Source: Nelumbo lutea (taxonomy: Eukaryota > Streptophyta > Magnoliopsida > Proteales > Nelumbonaceae). Taken from it: 64,000 nt of DNA. The position numbers and the translations under genes are program-made. The notes below the pieces were generated by a model. The model saw nothing but the letters and a program-made list of their open reading frames with translations. It had not been told where the DNA came from and searched no databases. Below are positions 22,635 to 33,869 of this stretch, in pieces; position 1 is the stretch's first letter, and each line of letters starts with the position of its first letter. The stretch lies in NCBI GenBank assembly GCA_022828595.1, contig JAKGHH010000001.1:69002401-69066400 (forward strand), written 5' to 3'.

Positions 22635-22760
22635 TATAGGCTTAGTTTGGAAGAAGTACAAATACAAATATATATAATGCAAATACATACAAAATAATTC
22701 AAAATACAAGATTTTTCACTATACATATGTGTATTTATATTCTTTCCAAACTGAGCTATA
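22635..22760. mobile_element. 126-bp MITE, TTAGTTTGGAAG family
   Basis: The left end 'taggcttagtttggaaga' and right end 'tctttccaaactgagcta' are inverted copies. Related ends occur at 41812-41930 and at the outer edges of the foldback at 49223-49720. The TSD is ambiguous. Confidence 0.6.
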
Positions 22761-22896
22761 CTCTCAATTACGCGAGTAATTCAAACTTTTTAATTTCATT
22801 TATATGTGTTAATTTCATTATGGTGTTCTAAATTTTGATGAAACATTTTTCTTTATGAGATCTATAAGGTTGATGATCGCTTGAAAAGTAGAAAAT

Positions 22897-23079
22897 ATGC
22901 TCGAAGCACTGAGGGGATATAGATCTTCATTACTACCTATAGAAGCACAGAATATCCTTGATTACAGAGCACTTGATCTCCAAAAATTCTACTCAAATGC
23001 TTCCGTTTACTACAATGGTGGGTTTCTTATCGTTGCCAATCCACTAAGACATTTTCAAGACACGCTAAGGAGACTCTAG
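22897..23079 (+). pseudogene. 60-codon frame inside the inverted-repeat element, unidentified
   Basis: The frame MLEALRGYRSSLL...TLRRL has a varied amino-acid composition, unlike its AT-rich surroundings, and lies between element arms. It could be captured host sequence. No domain is recognised and no splice model is evident. Confidence 0.2.
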
Positions 23080-23116
23080 AATTGATTAAGGCCATGGGTA
23101 TGCAATGGACATGACA

Positions 23117-23121
<5 letters not shown>

Positions 23122-23152
<31 letters not shown>
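23122..23152. repeat. (GA)n microsatellite
   Basis: A perfect GA run of about 15 units is directly visible. Confidence 0.95.
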
Positions 23153-23156
<4 letters not shown>

Positions 23157-23905
23157 CTGGTTAATTTGGTTCTCAGCTCTCGGAAGAAAATGAACAGTGT
23201 TTTGGAGGGTATTTTAATAAATTACATCTAAATAGATAGACATAAGGGCAAAATAGGCATTTAAAAAAATAAGCACATTAAGCCGGCTTTTCTACCAAGG
23301 AAGGAAGGTAGTTGCATGTTTTCTAAATAGTACAAGGGAGGTTTTTATTAAAGTGAAAACACAATGGAGGTTTTTATTAAATTGGTATTTCTTTTTGTAT
23401 CTTAATGCTAATTTTTATTGGTTTATTATTATTTTTAGGTAAAATTATAAGAAACATCTAAATAACAATTCTATAAACCACCTTTGTGTGTTTTGACCCT
23501 AATAATGGCTTCACCTATAGTTTTGAAAAAACGAAAAGTGCAAATACTTCCTTTCCATTGGCTTTTCAGTAGTGAAGGCACTAAAGTTACCAAAATACCC
23601 TTATCATTGTTAATGGATTATCATACACAATTTAAAGTTTCAGCTTTGCCCTCCACTAGCTTATTTTGTCAAACAACTTTCAAAGATTAATTCCCATTAC
23701 TCTTCTTAGACAAAGTTAAGCAAAAAGGCTGAAGTGAAGTTAAGTTAATGCATTACATCAATATTTTTTATTTGGAATGATGATGAAAGGAAGGTATTTG
23801 CACCTTTTTGCAAAACAATAGGGGAGGTCTTTGTTAAGGTCAAAATATTGGAGAGTTTCATAGGATTGTTAGTAAACCAGAGGAGGTTTTTATAGTTTTC
23901 CTTAT

Positions 23906-24713
23906 TTTCAAATGGAAGTTAAATTGATTTTTAAATAATTAAAATCTATTTAAATTTGATATTTTATATTAATTTTTGAAATTAGTAACAATTAAATTAT
24001 TAAGTATATTAAGTTTTATTAAATGTAGGTTCCTAATGAAATTTAATTAACTATATTAAGTATTTATTTTTAATATAACTTAAGTTGGTTTTAAATTAGT
24101 CAAAATTAATTATAAAACTAATAATTGTTAGATAAATAATTATTTTATTTTATCAATAACTACTATTTTTTATCAATAAAACTATTTAATAATTATTTTA
24201 TTTTATTTAATTAACTTACTAAATTATTTTTATTATGGTTAATTAATTTTTATTATTTTCAAATGGAATATAAATAGATGATAATTTTAAATGGAGGAAG
24301 ATTATTTAGCGTAATAATATATCATTGAGTATCTCAATTTTAATATAAGTAATTTGTACTAATAATTACAGTTTGATGTAAATATATCTAATGTATATAA
24401 AATTATGGTTAAATTGAAATATATATAGATATAGATAAATTTAATGAATTTTGTGAAACTTAATAGACTAATGGAGATGAGAGAGAATTAGTGGAGTAGT
24501 TATTGAAGGAGAGAGTTAATGGCATAATTAATGAGGAGAGAGATAAGTGACTTTAATGAGGAGTGTTAAAAGTCTTAAAGATTATTCCTCATTACTTGAG
24601 TTATTTTATTCAATTTTAAAATTAAAAAAAAAAAAAAAAGATAAGTGACTTTATGGAGAAACCATAAAGTATGAAAGTGCCAACTTGGCATATTCCATTT
24701 TAATATATAGATA
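23906..24713. mobile_element. AT-rich stretch, probably a minus-strand Helitron-like 5' segment
   Basis: Read on the minus strand, sequence starting near 24711 begins 'tctatatattaaaatgg', resembling Helitron 5' ends (TC followed by an AT-rich ATTAAAA stretch). The piece 24290-24620 recurs as a direct, diverged copy at 25390-25600 (shared 'gagtgttaaaagtctta' and 'ttattcaattttaaaatt'). No coding region is supported. Confidence 0.35.
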
Positions 24714-24740
24714 CTAGTGGAGCCTGTGTGATGCATGGGC
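24714..24740 (-). mobile_element. Helitron-like 3' terminus (a)
   Basis: On the minus strand a CC...GG stem-loop (24723-24739, CATGCATCACACA core) lies a few bases before a terminal CTAG followed by T. A hairpin shortly before CTRR is the 3' hallmark of plant Helitrons. The element body would lie to the right, where the hAT element at 24772 now interrupts it. Confidence 0.45.
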
Positions 24741-24771
24741 TTTGTTAAAAGACTTTGAGCCAAAAAGAAGC

Positions 24772-25198
24772 TAGGGATGCAACTTGGGTGGGCCCAACCT
24801 GAGCCCGCTCCAGCTTAATCAAAGCTTTTGCATAGGTTGGGCTTGAGTTTTCTAACTTCAAGTTAAGCTTGGGCCAAAAAACCTTAAGCCTAACCTAAAC
24901 TCTGGTTGGGCTTGGAATGAGGTATCAAGTAGCCCGAGCCCAACTCAACCCAATCTTAGCGCACCCAACATTTTGTACATATCTACATATTATTAATCTA
25001 TTTCTACCTGGAAAGTGGGCAACAAAGCTAAACACGTTCAAGCACAGCTTGAAATGTTGGGTTAAGCTTAGGTTATGAATGGGTAGATTAACTAAGGCTT
25101 AACCTTGAGTTGGGCTAAAGCTTGAGCTTTAGGTTTGAGACTTAGGTTGGGCTTGGGTTGAGCCTCAACCCGACCCAACCCATGCAATTTGCACCCTA
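24772..25198. mobile_element. Non-autonomous hAT-type element, TAGGGATGCAA
   Basis: The ends are 'tagggatgcaacttggg' and 'caatttgcacccta'. The flanks share aagaagc (7 bp). The interior is made of GGGTTGGG-like and CCCAACC-like stretches around a short AT-rich middle. Confidence 0.65.
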
Positions 25199-27283
25199 AG
25201 AAGCAGCATTGTTTTTAATTTAATTAATAAGTTAATTATGTAAAGTAATGTTCACTAATTAATTACCTTTAACTAAGTTAAGTAAGCTAAAAGTGGCCTC
25301 CATTAAGTTAATTAAGTTGTCTTATGTTACCTAATTATTTTAGTGAAATTAATTTATTAAATTAATTATGTTAAGAAACATAATTTAATTATGTTTAGAA
25401 TATATATATATATTATCATTGAATATCGCAATTTTAACATAACTAATCTTTACTAATAATTATAGTTTAATATAAATGTAAATTATTAAAAGAATTAAAG
25501 GGAATGAGAGAAAGAGAGAATGAAGAGTGTTAAAAGTCTTAAAGGTTATTGGTCAATAGTTTAGTTATTTTATTCAATTTTAAAATTAAAAATTTGAATG
25601 GACTCGATCTAAAGGCTAGAGCTTGAAACAATGTAAATTTTGAGTTGCAGCCCTACTCACTAAACCATTATTTATTTTGTTTGGTTGCTTTATAAAACAT
25701 AAGATGTTTTAAACTTTTTTTTTTTTTTGTTAATGGGTTAATTAATTAACTATTTGGTGAGCATTAATTTTCATATGAGCACCTCTTGTATTACTTAAAT
25801 TAATAATTTGTTAAATAGAAATAATGGTAACTTTTGTTAGTTAATGAATAGTAATTATAATTTTTATTAATTATAGATAACATCAATTTTGTAATTTTGA
25901 TTAATAACTAGAAATGCAATAAAGTTTTTTGTTTTGATAATTGTGATTAATATTAAGTTTCTTAATTAACAATAATTCAATAATTTTGGAAATTCAGTAA
26001 TTCTGTTAACAACAACTACTTTATTAGCCGTTAATACAATAATTAATTTTGTTAATCTACAGTAATTAACACTATTATAATTATAATTAGTTTTTCTATT
26101 AAATAAATATGTTAAAATTACGGCTACTTATAATAATGTTAATTACTGATTCCAAATTCCTAATCCCACAAACCGAATGGACCCTAAGTTATCTTGCCAT
26201 TTGTGATATTAAATGAAATAAAATAACTTTTATTAATTTTTCTGTCCATATAGAATCCAAATAAACAATATATATAACAATTCCAACTAAAAGTTAAACA
26301 TAAACAAATGAGGAAATAATTTCCCAAATCCACATCTGTATAAAAGATCATTTTAATGTCAAGAAATTTATACAAATAAAATGTTAATAATGGAATAATT
26401 ATTTTAGCACTTAAAATATTTAAATTTGCACATCATATGTATCTTAAATATGTTATATATTTTTATAATTATTGATTAATATTTTAATTTACATTAAATA
26501 ACAATATATTTATTATTTACAAAAAATAAAAATTTGTTTCAAAATATTCAAAAATATAATATAAAATCGAATCTATCAAATTCACTAATCTACATTTATG
26601 TCAAAAAGTGTGTTTTAATTTCAGAAAATTTATATATATGAAATTATTACTAATGGAATAATTATTTTAGTAATTAAAGATTATGAATTTGCATATGATA
26701 TGCATCTTAGAAGTTTTAACAGATTTGATATATTTTAAGTCAAATTATTAATTGATATTTTAATTTATATTTGAGAATTTAATGTTTGGTCACTTTTTTG
26801 CTTATGCTAAAATGTAAAAATGATAAAATGAAAAATAATTGATATACAAATAAAAATATGATAGGTGCATATGTATTTTTTTCTTATACACCATTAAAAA
26901 TACATTTCTTGTATATTTATACATTATTTATGAGTATTTGACATTAAGTTTAGTGTTATTAATATATTTATAGAGTTGAATACATTTCCCTAGTGTATCC
27001 AAGTGTTTCCATATTTTTTTGTGCGTACCCATTCATTTCCAAAGCATATCCATCTGTTTGGACCTTTGAAACATTAATGATAGCGCATCTCTTGCTTGGT
27101 CTTTTGGGCCAGGTCCATTCAAATTTTGACAAAAATCCAACTCAAAACTGCCCAAATTGTACCCCTATAAAAAATGTGCAAAATACCATGACTCCAAGAA
27201 TTCAATTGGTCAACCATTCACCTGTTCAACCATATGATATGATCCAAATGTGACAACGCTGAGATGCATTCTTTAATCTTTAT
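25199..27283. repeat. Very AT-rich non-coding stretch with diverged tandem copies
   Basis: No coding region is supported. 25390-25600 is a direct copy of 24290-24620. 26335-26540 and 26600-26790 are diverged tandem copies with a period near 260 bp, sharing 'taatggaataattatttta' and 'attaatattttaattta'-type blocks. At about 25640 'gagttgcagcccta' looks like a lone hAT right end. Confidence 0.45.
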
Positions 27284-27801
27284 TACACTTGGCAAAAAGT
27301 TGACCCAACCCACGAACCCGACCCAACCCAACCCAAAAAAACAGGGTTAGGGTCTCATATTAGCTACCCGAATGTGAAAATGACCCGACCCGACCCAACC
27401 TAAAAAAAACTGGGTTGGGTCATGGGTCAACCCGTTAAACCGATTGTCAAGTCTAATTGGGATTATTTATGCATTGTTAGAAGTTTCCGTTCTTTAATTT
27501 TTTCTATTTAGTTTCTACTTTTTTATTGTTTCCTCTTTAAATTGTTAAATGTTCAAGTTTTTTATTTTATATTTGGAATTTTAAGGTTAATTCTTTTAAT
27601 TTTGACATTTATCATGTAATTTTTCTTTATTTTTTTTTTAATTTCAATTATTTTTTGGGATGACCCCAATTGACCCATGAGTCAACCCTAACCTGAATAT
27701 TTAGGGTTAGGGTCTAGCATTTAACAACCAAATCCGAAATTCAACCCGAAGTACCATGACCCAACCCGAACCCAACCCACCCAACCCAATTGCCAGGTCT
27801 A
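27284..27801. mobile_element. Non-autonomous hAT-type element with perfect 8-bp TSD
   Basis: The ends are 'tacacttggca' and 'tgccaggtcta', flanked by the exact duplication atctttat (27276-27283, 27802-27809). The arms are GACCCAACCC-rich around an AT-rich core. Confidence 0.8.
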
Positions 27802-27997
27802 ATCTTTATTGATCACAATGGAACTAACCAGCAAGAAGTCATTTTCCTACCATACCAAGAAAAAAAATAAAAGAAATAATTGAGCACATCCCTAGAGGAG
27901 AAGATTCAAACTCGAATTCAGACTCAAGCGAGCTTAGGAATATGTTCAATATGTTCAATATGCCTTTCACAGGCAAATTGATACAAACACACACACA
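27802..27997. other. Short non-coding spacer
   Basis: Nothing is recognised apart from a short (CA) tract near 27985-27997. Confidence 0.4.
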
Positions 27998-28118
27998 GGA
28001 GATCACATTAGCACCCCACATGCACATCTCAACGTGCATTGAGAAAATCTCCGTAGTTATCATGGGGAGATGTTCCCAATACGGGTGAGAGGTGATGTGG
28101 GGCGCCGATCTGATCTCC
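27998..28118. mobile_element. 121-bp MITE with GGAGATCA ends
   Basis: The arms 'ggagatcacattagcaccc' and 'gggcgccgatctgatctcc' are inverted. The core has 'catggggagatgttcc', shared with the MITE at 3703-3841. The TSD is not clear. Confidence 0.6.
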
Positions 28119-29265
28119 GCACAGAATGCTTAATTATGGGATTTGCAAGAATGATGTAAGGTCGCTAGCTAGATGTAAGTCATGTAACAAAGACATGCGA
28201 TTAATACGGACTATCCCCACTTTGTAGAGTGTATGAAGGAAATAACAATATTTATCTTGTATTCTTGTAATATCGTCAACAAGCATCTGAATGAATGGAC
28301 CATGGAGATTCCAATGTCTCATTGGTACGTTACAATAATTTTAAACATCCCTTTTCTGGATGTATTTTAAGACCTCTTTAGTACATATATGCAATAGCAC
28401 TACGGAACTACTAACCATTGATTGCACATTTAATTAAGTAAAAATAAAAAAAAAAGTCCCCATTAAAGGTTGTTGTTATCCATTGTTTAACATCATTTTT
28501 CAATACCTTGGGCTCAATACCCGTCTGAGCCCATTTCACCAATTCAAGCCCTGTGTCGGCCCAAGCCCAGCCTGAATGAATGTGTAAAATTTGTACTGCT
28601 CCTTTTAGAGTGGAGATCGGGCTAAACCCTGAACTTGATCTAGGCTCCCAGCCCACCCAAGTTGTAACCCTAAACCTAAACGAAGAGTCACACATTACAC
28701 GTAAAGGTTGTCTGAAATTTGAAGGAGACGCAAGTGGAGTTATTTTATTGTAGTTGACAAATTTTTAATGTTAGGTGGTCACTGTTATGATTTGTTTTAC
28801 ACAAAATAAAAGTTAAAATTGTCATGGTTTGGCACAACCCTTGGGGATCAAGGATCCATTTGGATGAGTTTAAATGCCGATTTAGTGCACATGTCCATTC
28901 TAATTCTTGCTGGTGTTTGGTAAGAATGCATTTACTTATTGAAAGTGACAGCTTTCACAAATTTTAAGGTATGCTTGCATCCAAAGTGAGAGCAAAGTTT
29001 GCATCTTAAAAGTGATGCAAACTTTTGCACTTGAAGTTGAGCAATGTAAAAGTAGGTAGATTCCAATCTAGAAATTCATGTTTAGACCCATTTCTAGAAA
29101 TCCTTTGGCAAGAAAGTAAATTTAATCAATGCAAAACTAAACCAATTTTGCATTTGCATGGACCAAAAAGCATTCTACATATTTGTATTTGACTATTTGT
29201 ATCCTATTTGCATTCTTCCCAACCCAAGTCTCTAAAATTAAATGGTGCAAAAGGGATTTTTTTGG

Positions 29266-29269
<4 letters not shown>
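28119..29269. other. Non-coding stretch, no gene seen
   Basis: No coding region is supported. Around 29170-29220, 'acatatttgtatttgac' and 'gcattcttcccaa' resemble the right end of the TTAGTTTGGAAG MITE family. Confidence 0.4.
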
Positions 29270-29329
<60 letters not shown>

Positions 29330-29371
29330 AGTGTGTGTGTGTGTGTGTGTGTATGTACGTATGCATATTTG

Positions 29372-29405
<34 letters not shown>

Positions 29406-29414
29406 TGTATGTAT
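29270..29414. repeat. Compound microsatellite (AT)n-(GT)n-(ATGT)n
   Basis: About 50 bp of AT (29271-29320) runs into GT (to 29352), then ATGT units (about 29379-29414). It abuts a 'tatactaaagtaaaacttg' sequence that looks like a Helitron 5' end. Confidence 0.95.
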
Positions 29415-29458
29415 ACTAAAGTAAAACTTGCTATGTCAGCAGTCCTCTCCTTGCTACG

Positions 29459-30420
29459 TTACCCAAATCGAGCAATTCTAGAGGGGGTGCAAGATTCCCT
29501 CAAGAAGCATTAGGAGTTTCCACTTAACATCGCTTATCTCTTTTTTTTTCCTCTCCTTTTTATTAGGAAACTAACTATCCCCCCCCCCCCCACTTTCTCC
29601 TAAATTATCTCTAATTTCTATTTATCCTCTCCCCAAATTTTCATTATATCTATCTAACAAAAGTTTAAATTAAAACATTTGACAATTATTTAAATATTAT
29701 AATGAAATTATATTAATAAACTTTAAAATATTTATTAAAAATACAAAAAAAATTATAATAGGTTTAATAATATTCATATTATTAATAATTTTATATTTTT
29801 ATGAAATTCATATTATGGATTATTCAATTTAATAAATAAATAATAATTTTAAAACATAAATAAAAAATTGTTTAAATAACAAAATATTAAAATAGATAAA
29901 TAACTATGTAACAAAATACTTAAAATTACATAATAACTTTAAAGAAATAAAATTTAAATAACAAAAAAGATTAAATTTTTTGGAACTACAGACAGACCCA
30001 ATGCAAATTTCTGATTTGCACTGTAGAGCTATAAACATTCAAAAGGTCAAAATCCCACACTCTATGCATCCATACCCGCACGTGAATTGGCATAAATTCC
30101 GAGTTGGCACCTACCCCAAATGTACTTTGAGCCTACAAATTCTAACCTTGGGCTGAACTGTCATTCTCCCTAAATTTTTTTACATATGATTTAAATATTT
30201 AACATAATCAAATTTTAAATAATTAAAATAACAAAATTATGTAATAATAGTATAAATTATAATTTCATGGATTATTAAATTTAATAAATAATTATTTTTT
30301 TAAAATTTAAATAATGATATTATTTAAATAATTAAATAATACTAAAAACTAAATCATATCATCTTAATAACAAAATTATGTTATAACTTTAAACTATTAA
30401 AAGAACAAAAGTAATTATAA
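29459..30420. repeat. Direct repeat unit 1 (AT-rich, about 0.8 kb plus insertion)
   Basis: From 'acccaaatcgagcaattc' onward this unit matches unit 2 starting at 30480 over its whole length, except for the MITE at 29981-30170 present only here. A third, more diverged unit lies at 33740-35470. The period is 1019 bp at the left edge and 803 bp at the right, and the difference is about the size of the MITE plus small indels. Probably non-autonomous Helitron-derived copies. Confidence 0.75.
29981..30170. mobile_element. 190-bp MITE, copy 2, with 9-bp TSD
   Basis: The insertion is flanked by taaattttt on both sides (29972-29980, 30171-30179) and is missing at the matching place in unit 2 (about 30972-30983), an internal empty site. 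It matches 58-254 in reverse complement. A 9-bp TSD suggests a Mutator-like element. Confidence 0.75.
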
Positions 30421-30447
30421 CTAACGGGGCCCCATGTGATGTATGGG
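30421..30447 (-). mobile_element. Helitron-like 3' terminus (b)
   Basis: On the minus strand the hairpin cccatacatcacatggg precedes a terminal TTAG followed by T. The first 50 bp inward match terminus (c). Confidence 0.4.
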
Positions 30448-30474
30448 ATGTGGGACCCCTCCTTGTCCCTCGCC

Positions 30475-31224
30475 CCTTTACCCAAATCGAGCAATTCTAG
30501 AGGGGGTGCAAGATTCCCTCTAGAAGCATTAGGAGTTGCCACCTAACATGGCTTATCTCATTTTTATTAGGAAACTAACTATCTCCCACTTTCTCCTAAA
30601 TTATCCCTATCTCTCCCTAATTCCTGTTTGTCCTCTCCCCAAATTTTAATCTATATCTATCTAAAGAAAATTTCAATTAAAACATTTAACAATTATTTAA
30701 ATATTTATAATGAAATTATGTTAAAATCTTTAGAATATTTATTAAAATACAAAAAAAGTTATAATAGGTTTAATAATATTCATATTATTAATAATTTTAT
30801 ACTTTTATGAAATTATGTAATAACAATATAAATTATAATTTTATGGATTATTCAATTTAATAACGAAATAATATTTTAAAAGCATAAATAAAAATAGCTA
30901 AATAATTTTGTAGCAAAATATTTAAAATTACATAATAACTTTAAATAAATAAAATTTAAATAACAAAAATATTAAATATTTTACATATTATTTAAATATT
31001 TAACATAATTAAATTTTAAATAGTTAAAATAACGAAATTATGTAATAATAGTATAAATTATAATTTCATGGACTTTTAAATTTAATAAATAATTAATATT
31101 TTAAAATTTTAAAAATGATATTATTTAAATAATTAAATAATATTAATAACAAAATCATATCATATTAATAACAAAATTGTGTTATGACTATAAAAAACTA
31201 TTAAAAGCACAAAAGTAATTATAA
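30475..31224. repeat. Direct repeat unit 2
   Basis: A near-tandem copy of unit 1 without the MITE. Shared landmarks include 'gcaattctagagggggtgca', 'ggtttaataatattcatatt' and 'aaaagtaattataact'. It holds only short AT-rich frames that are not coding. Confidence 0.75.
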
Positions 31225-31251
31225 CTAATGAGGCCCCATGTGATGCACGGG
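31225..31251 (-). mobile_element. Helitron-like 3' terminus (c)
   Basis: On the minus strand the 6-bp stem hairpin cccgtgcatcacatggg precedes a terminal TTAG followed by T. Confidence 0.45.
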
Positions 31252-33511
31252 ATGTGGTGCTCCTCCCTATCCCTCACGCCCATAGTCAAGACACTCTACC
31301 CTATCCTTGCCCTGTCCTTGGTGGCTGGGCGGGTTGGAGGTGAGACATCCATTCCCCGTTGGGGATGCTAGGATGGGGAATCCCCAAATTTTCCCCACCT
31401 CGAGGCAACCACCTAAAAATAATCTAATTTGTGGATATTTTAGAAATTGGATAATGAGAATTTGGGGTCTTTTAGGAATTAGATTATGACAAATTGGGGG
31501 TATTTTATAAATGGAATTGTGGGATCCTAGGATTATAAGAACATGTGGAAAAACTTAGAAATATTTTAAAAGTCAATATTAAATCTATTGATATCTTACT
31601 AATTTACCATCAAGTTTGGGGAATTATATGCAAACCTCGTTCCTTCCCTATCCTTGACATGGAGCAAAAATATTTTTTCCATCCCTATTTAAGATCTGAG
31701 AAAACTTGCCCCATTTGGGGTGGGACAGGGTAATATTTATGTTGTATACACTATTTTTTAATAATTATTTATGTTTCATATACTATTTTAAATAAAATTT
31801 AAATGTTTTCAATATAAAAATTGAATACTAAATAATATTTTAAACATGATTTAAGAACAAAAAATAGAGTAAATAAAAAAATATATATATGTAGTAACTT
31901 TAATAAGAGTATAAAATATAAACAAATGAACAAATAAATATTATTGAAATAGTGGAAGTAGATTAAATAATTGAGAGGTATTAAAACTTTTTATTAGTTA
32001 TTTATTGTATTTTCATTATAAATATATCATCAGTAATTGTGTATTTTTATTAGAAATTTTCAATAATTATTGGAGATTAAACTATTGTTATTTGTTAGAG
32101 ATTAGACTATTAATTTACTTAAAATTAGGAGTGTTCAGCAGGCAATTCAGTTTGGTTGGAGATTGTTTGGCTAGCCAAATTGATTTGGTCGGGTTATGGA
32201 ATTGGTCACTTGAAACTGACCAGCCATTGGTGAAAACTAACCATTGGTTAATTAATAAATGTTCAATTTTTTAATGTTTAGCATAATTTACATTATCATT
32301 ATAATTTAATAAATTTTCATTAAACTTTTACAACAATTATTTATTCAAAAAAGAAATTACTAATTGGTATAATTTACTAATTTCTATAAAATCAATAAGT
32401 ATAGCTAACAATTATCAAATAATTCAGGAAAACTCTTTAACTAATAATCCATAATTTTTAAATAAATAATAATTAAAAAATTCGGAAATTAAGTCTACAA
32501 AAAATTCTCCAAAACTATTTAAATAGTAGTCCATTATTATTATTCAACTAAATTATTATTAAAAATATTTGGAAAATTAAATTAGGAAATTAATCTATCA
32601 GAAATTGTTTCATATTTACTTAAGCAAATATTATTATTTTAATAAAAATTGTTAAATAATTTAGGAAAATTATTAAATCTATCCACACCAATCTAGACCA
32701 CTTGGTTGATTTCAACCACTCTTGGTTTTACATTAATTAACAACAAATGATTTACTTTTAATTAAAATTAATGTAATTAACCATAATTACATTAATTTAC
32801 TATGATTGCATCACATTGATTAATAGTAAATAATTTAGGCTTAAAAGTAAATGATTTACATTAATTCACATTAATTTTTTTTGTTATTATAAATTACTAA
32901 TTTAGTGTAAATTTTTGCTAATCAACAACAATTTCAATAATTTTTGGAAATTATCAAAAAATATTATAATATATTTTTATTTAATTTCCTGTTAGTTAAT
33001 TAGTTATAGAAAATTATTAGAATTATAGAGATGGCAATTTTCCCTGTAAAACTAGGGCCCTACCCTGCCCCACCTTGAATGGTACAAATTTTCTCGAATT
33101 TTAAATAGGGATGGTGAAGAGACAGGGTGGGAACGAAAAAAATATTTTTTCTCCAAATCAAGGACCTAGAAAGGATGAGGTTTGCATATAATTCCCCAAA
33201 CCTGATGGTAAATTAGTAAAATATCATATTAATTTTTAAAATATCTCCACGTTTTCCTCATATTCTTATAATCCTAGGATCCCACAATTCCATTTATAAA
33301 ATACCCCCAAATTCCCATATTACTATTTTAAAATATCCACAAATTATATTTTTTTTAGGTGGTTGCCATAAGGTGAGAAAATTTTGGGGATTCCTCATCC
33401 TCGATAGAGAATGGGTGCCTTGCCTCAAACCCACCCCACGACAAGGGATGAAGCAGGGGATGGGGTAGAGTGTCTTGATTATGGGGGTGAGGGACAAGCA
33501 GGAATGCCCAT

Positions 33512-33538
33512 CCTGTGCATTGCACGAGGCCTCACTAG
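33512..33538 (+). mobile_element. Helitron-like 3' terminus (d)
   Basis: A stem-loop cctgtgcattgcacgagg (33512-33529, one bulged base) is followed after five bases by CTAG and then T. The next sequence, 'tatatatattaaaacaag', resembles a Helitron 5' end, suggesting that copies abut. Confidence 0.45.
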
Positions 33539-33869
33539 TATATATATTAAAACAAGTTTTTCTAGAAATTTTTTCCTTTTTTGAATTTTTAATTTTTTAA
33601 TCCTTGTCATTTTTCGAAATTACCAATTAGAAACTTTACTTTCCCAAAAAAAATTTCCTAAAATCTCTCTCTCTCTCTCTCTCTCTCTCCCTCCACGCAC
33701 ACATGTTCGAGTAACCTAAATAATCTAATATCCTAAAATTTCTCCCAAATAACCTCCTCCACTATCCCCAACTTTCTCCTAAGCTATCTCTAATTTAGTA
33801 GAGAGTTTCTCTTCTATATTATCTTTAATTCTTATTTATCTTCTCCCCTAGTTTTTATCTACACCTATC

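Larger units (their letters stand above)
20785..23905. mobile_element. Inverted-repeat element with duplicated right arm, carrying nested MITEs
   Basis: The left arm from about 20785 ('aaaaacctcccctatg', 'aacatgcaaccacctccc') pairs with two separate right arms, 23170-23395 and 23770-23905. Past the nested hAT element, the left arm resumes at 21758 and still pairs with 23170-23290 ('atgcctatttttccctt' against its inverted copy). The element carries a nested hAT MITE (20924-21757), a small MITE (22635-22760), and AT and GA microsatellites. No transposase is visible. I cannot read a TSD, so the family is unresolved; long arms suggest a MULE-like or foldback type. Confidence 0.5.
31225..33538. 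mobile_element. 2.3-kb unit bounded by ~0.5-kb inverted arms with Helitron-like outer ends
   Basis: The left arm (31225-31735) and right arm (33061-33538) are diverged inverted copies, sharing for example 'agacactctacccta', 'gtgggatcctaggattataa' and 'ggggaattatatgcaaacct'. Each arm ends outward in a hairpin plus CTAG/TTAG. Either two Helitron-like copies sit head to head, or one copy was duplicated in inverted form. The AT-rich centre (about 31740-33060) has no coding signal. Confidence 0.55.

Noticed and set aside
29183..29513. Frames rich in IY and CV repeats
   Set aside because: They are translations of the AT/GT/ATGT microsatellite.
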